This document shows, in pieces, positions 5,669-6,324 of a DNA stretch of 6,324 nt. The notes under the pieces were generated by a model. The model did not search any database and was not told the DNA's origin. It was given only the letters and a program-made list of their open reading frames with translations. This DNA is from UBA668 sp046076025 (lineage in GTDB: Bacteria; Actinomycetota; Acidimicrobiia; Acidimicrobiales; Ilumatobacteraceae). Location: assembly GCA_046076025.1 (NCBI GenBank), contig JBJTRF010000076.1, positions 1 through 6,324 of the forward strand. The letters run 5' to 3'. The position numbers and the translations under genes were made by a program. Within the stretch, counting starts at the first letter, position 1. Every line of letters starts with the position of its first letter.

Positions 5669-6324
5669 GTGAAGCTTGTCGGTCTCACGGGCGGCATCGG
5701 ATCGGGCAAGTCCACAGTCGCCCGGGCACTTGCGGCGCGTGGTGCGGTGATCGTCAATGCCGACGAGGTCGTGCGCGACGTGCAGTCGCCCGGGTCGCCG
5801 GTGCTGGCAGCACTCGCAGCGCGGTTCGGCGCCGAAATCCTCGCCGACGACGGGTCGCTCGACCGTGCGCTGCTCGCCAGCCGGGTGTTCGGCGATGCGG
5901 AGGCGCTCGCTGCGCTGAACTCGATCGTGCACCCTGCCGTCGGCGCAGAGATGAACCGCCGGGTACGCGAGCAGGTATCGGGCGACCGGGTGGTGGTGAT
6001 GGACATCCCACTGCTCACCGAGAACCCGCGGGCCGGGCTGCAGGGCATCATCGTGGTCGACGTACCGGTCGAGACGCAGGTTCGTCGGCTGGTCGACGGG
6101 CGAGGCTTCGCCGAGGATGACGCCCGCACGCGAATCGGCAGGCAGGCGAGCCGCGAGGCGCGACTGGCGACGGCATCGATCGTGGTCGACAACAGCGGCA
6201 CCGTCGCCGAACTCGAGGCACAGGTGCAGCGTGTGTGGGAGTGGCTCGAGTCGCTGCCGCACCTTCCCCCCGGTCACGAGGTCGGCCGCGTCGACGGCGC
6301 CGACCGGCCCGACGGCGACGCGTA
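5669..6324 (+). CDS. coaE: Dephospho-CoA kinase, 3' end at window edge
   Basis: CoaE phosphorylates the 3'-hydroxyl of dephospho-CoA with ATP, the last step of coenzyme A synthesis, in the cytoplasm. From GTG 5669 the P-loop is at once in place (GGIGSGKST, residues 8-16). Conserved CoaE segments follow: NADEVVRDV with Asp32, LNSIVHPAV (83-91), the VVMDIPLLTE strand (109-118), VVDVPVETQVRRLVDGRG (129-146) and the RIGRQASREARLATASIVVDNSGT region (155-178). In that last region the family usually has Ala-Asp where this protein has Ala169-Ser170. The kinase domain ends near residue 198, and about 20 charged, Gly/Pro-containing residues follow. The frame has no stop in the window. The final two bases are TA, so codon 219 is either a stop (TAA/TAG) or Tyr. 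A fusion to another domain, as in mycobacterial CoaE-UPF0157 proteins, can be neither shown nor excluded. Confidence 0.95.
   Translation, partial: MKLVGLTGGIGSGKSTVARALAARGAVIVNADEVVRDVQSPGSPVLAALAARFGAEILADDGSLDRALLASRVFGDAEALAALNSIVHPAVGAEMNRRVREQVSGDRVVVMDIPLLTENPRAGLQGIIVVDVPVETQVRRLVDGRGFAEDDARTRIGRQASREARLATASIVVDNSGTVAELEAQVQRVWEWLESLPHLPPGHEVGRVDGADRPDGDA

Noticed and set aside
5600..6277. 225-codon minus-strand frame opposite coaE
   Set aside because: coaE on the plus strand has all family motifs. The antisense frame has none and would overlap the divergent promoter region.
1..6324. Mobile element, phage, defence island or biosynthetic cluster
   Set aside because: There is no transposase, integrase, toxin-antitoxin, nuclease or synthase-like protein, no long terminal repeats and no tRNA; the genes present are housekeeping and regulatory.

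Overview
The window is high-G+C bacterial chromosome with an ordinary housekeeping core. It carries a four-domain actinobacterial-type ribosomal protein S1 and a CoaE. Codons are strongly biased to G/C in the third position, GTG and TTG starts are used, and putative -10 boxes of the TANNNT type sit directly in front of start codons. This points to an actinobacterium. The S1 sequence reads like the Acidimicrobiia/Ilumatobacter side of the phylum, but that placement is an impression and was not tested. There are no RNA genes, CRISPR arrays, insertion sequences or phage genes.

Layout: (1) 2-640 (+) is the 3' part of a class I SAM-dependent methyltransferase whose start lies outside the window. 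(2) 650-1459 (-), converging on it with a 9-bp gap, is an orphan LuxR-type regulator with a GAF-like sensory half. (3) 1460-1761 is a gene-free divergent regulatory region. It holds a 25-bp dyad, three copies of one 10-mer, a small cluster of repeats and a good candidate rpsA promoter. (4) 1762-3069 (+) is rpsA. (5) 3070-3127 is a short convergent gap with a GC-rich hairpin. (6) 3128-5589 (-) is a two-gene two-component operon: a six-TM, GAF-containing NarL/DegS-family histidine kinase followed by its NarL-type response regulator, joined by an ATGA stop/start overlap. (7) 5590-5668 is a 79-bp divergent promoter region. (8) 5669 to the window end (+) is coaE, dephospho-CoA kinase, whose last codon is cut by the window edge.

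How the genes fit together: rpsA and coaE are commonly close neighbours on one strand in actinobacteria. Here the sensor/regulator operon lies between them on the opposite strand, so coaE needs its own promoter, and one is visible. The kinase and regulator should form a phosphorelay pair (kinase His402 to regulator Asp54). The separate GAF-LuxR protein could control itself or rpsA through the shared divergent region, but only position suggests that. I found no convincing novel system. The most interesting material is regulatory: repeats around the rpsA promoter and three start codons that look leaderless.
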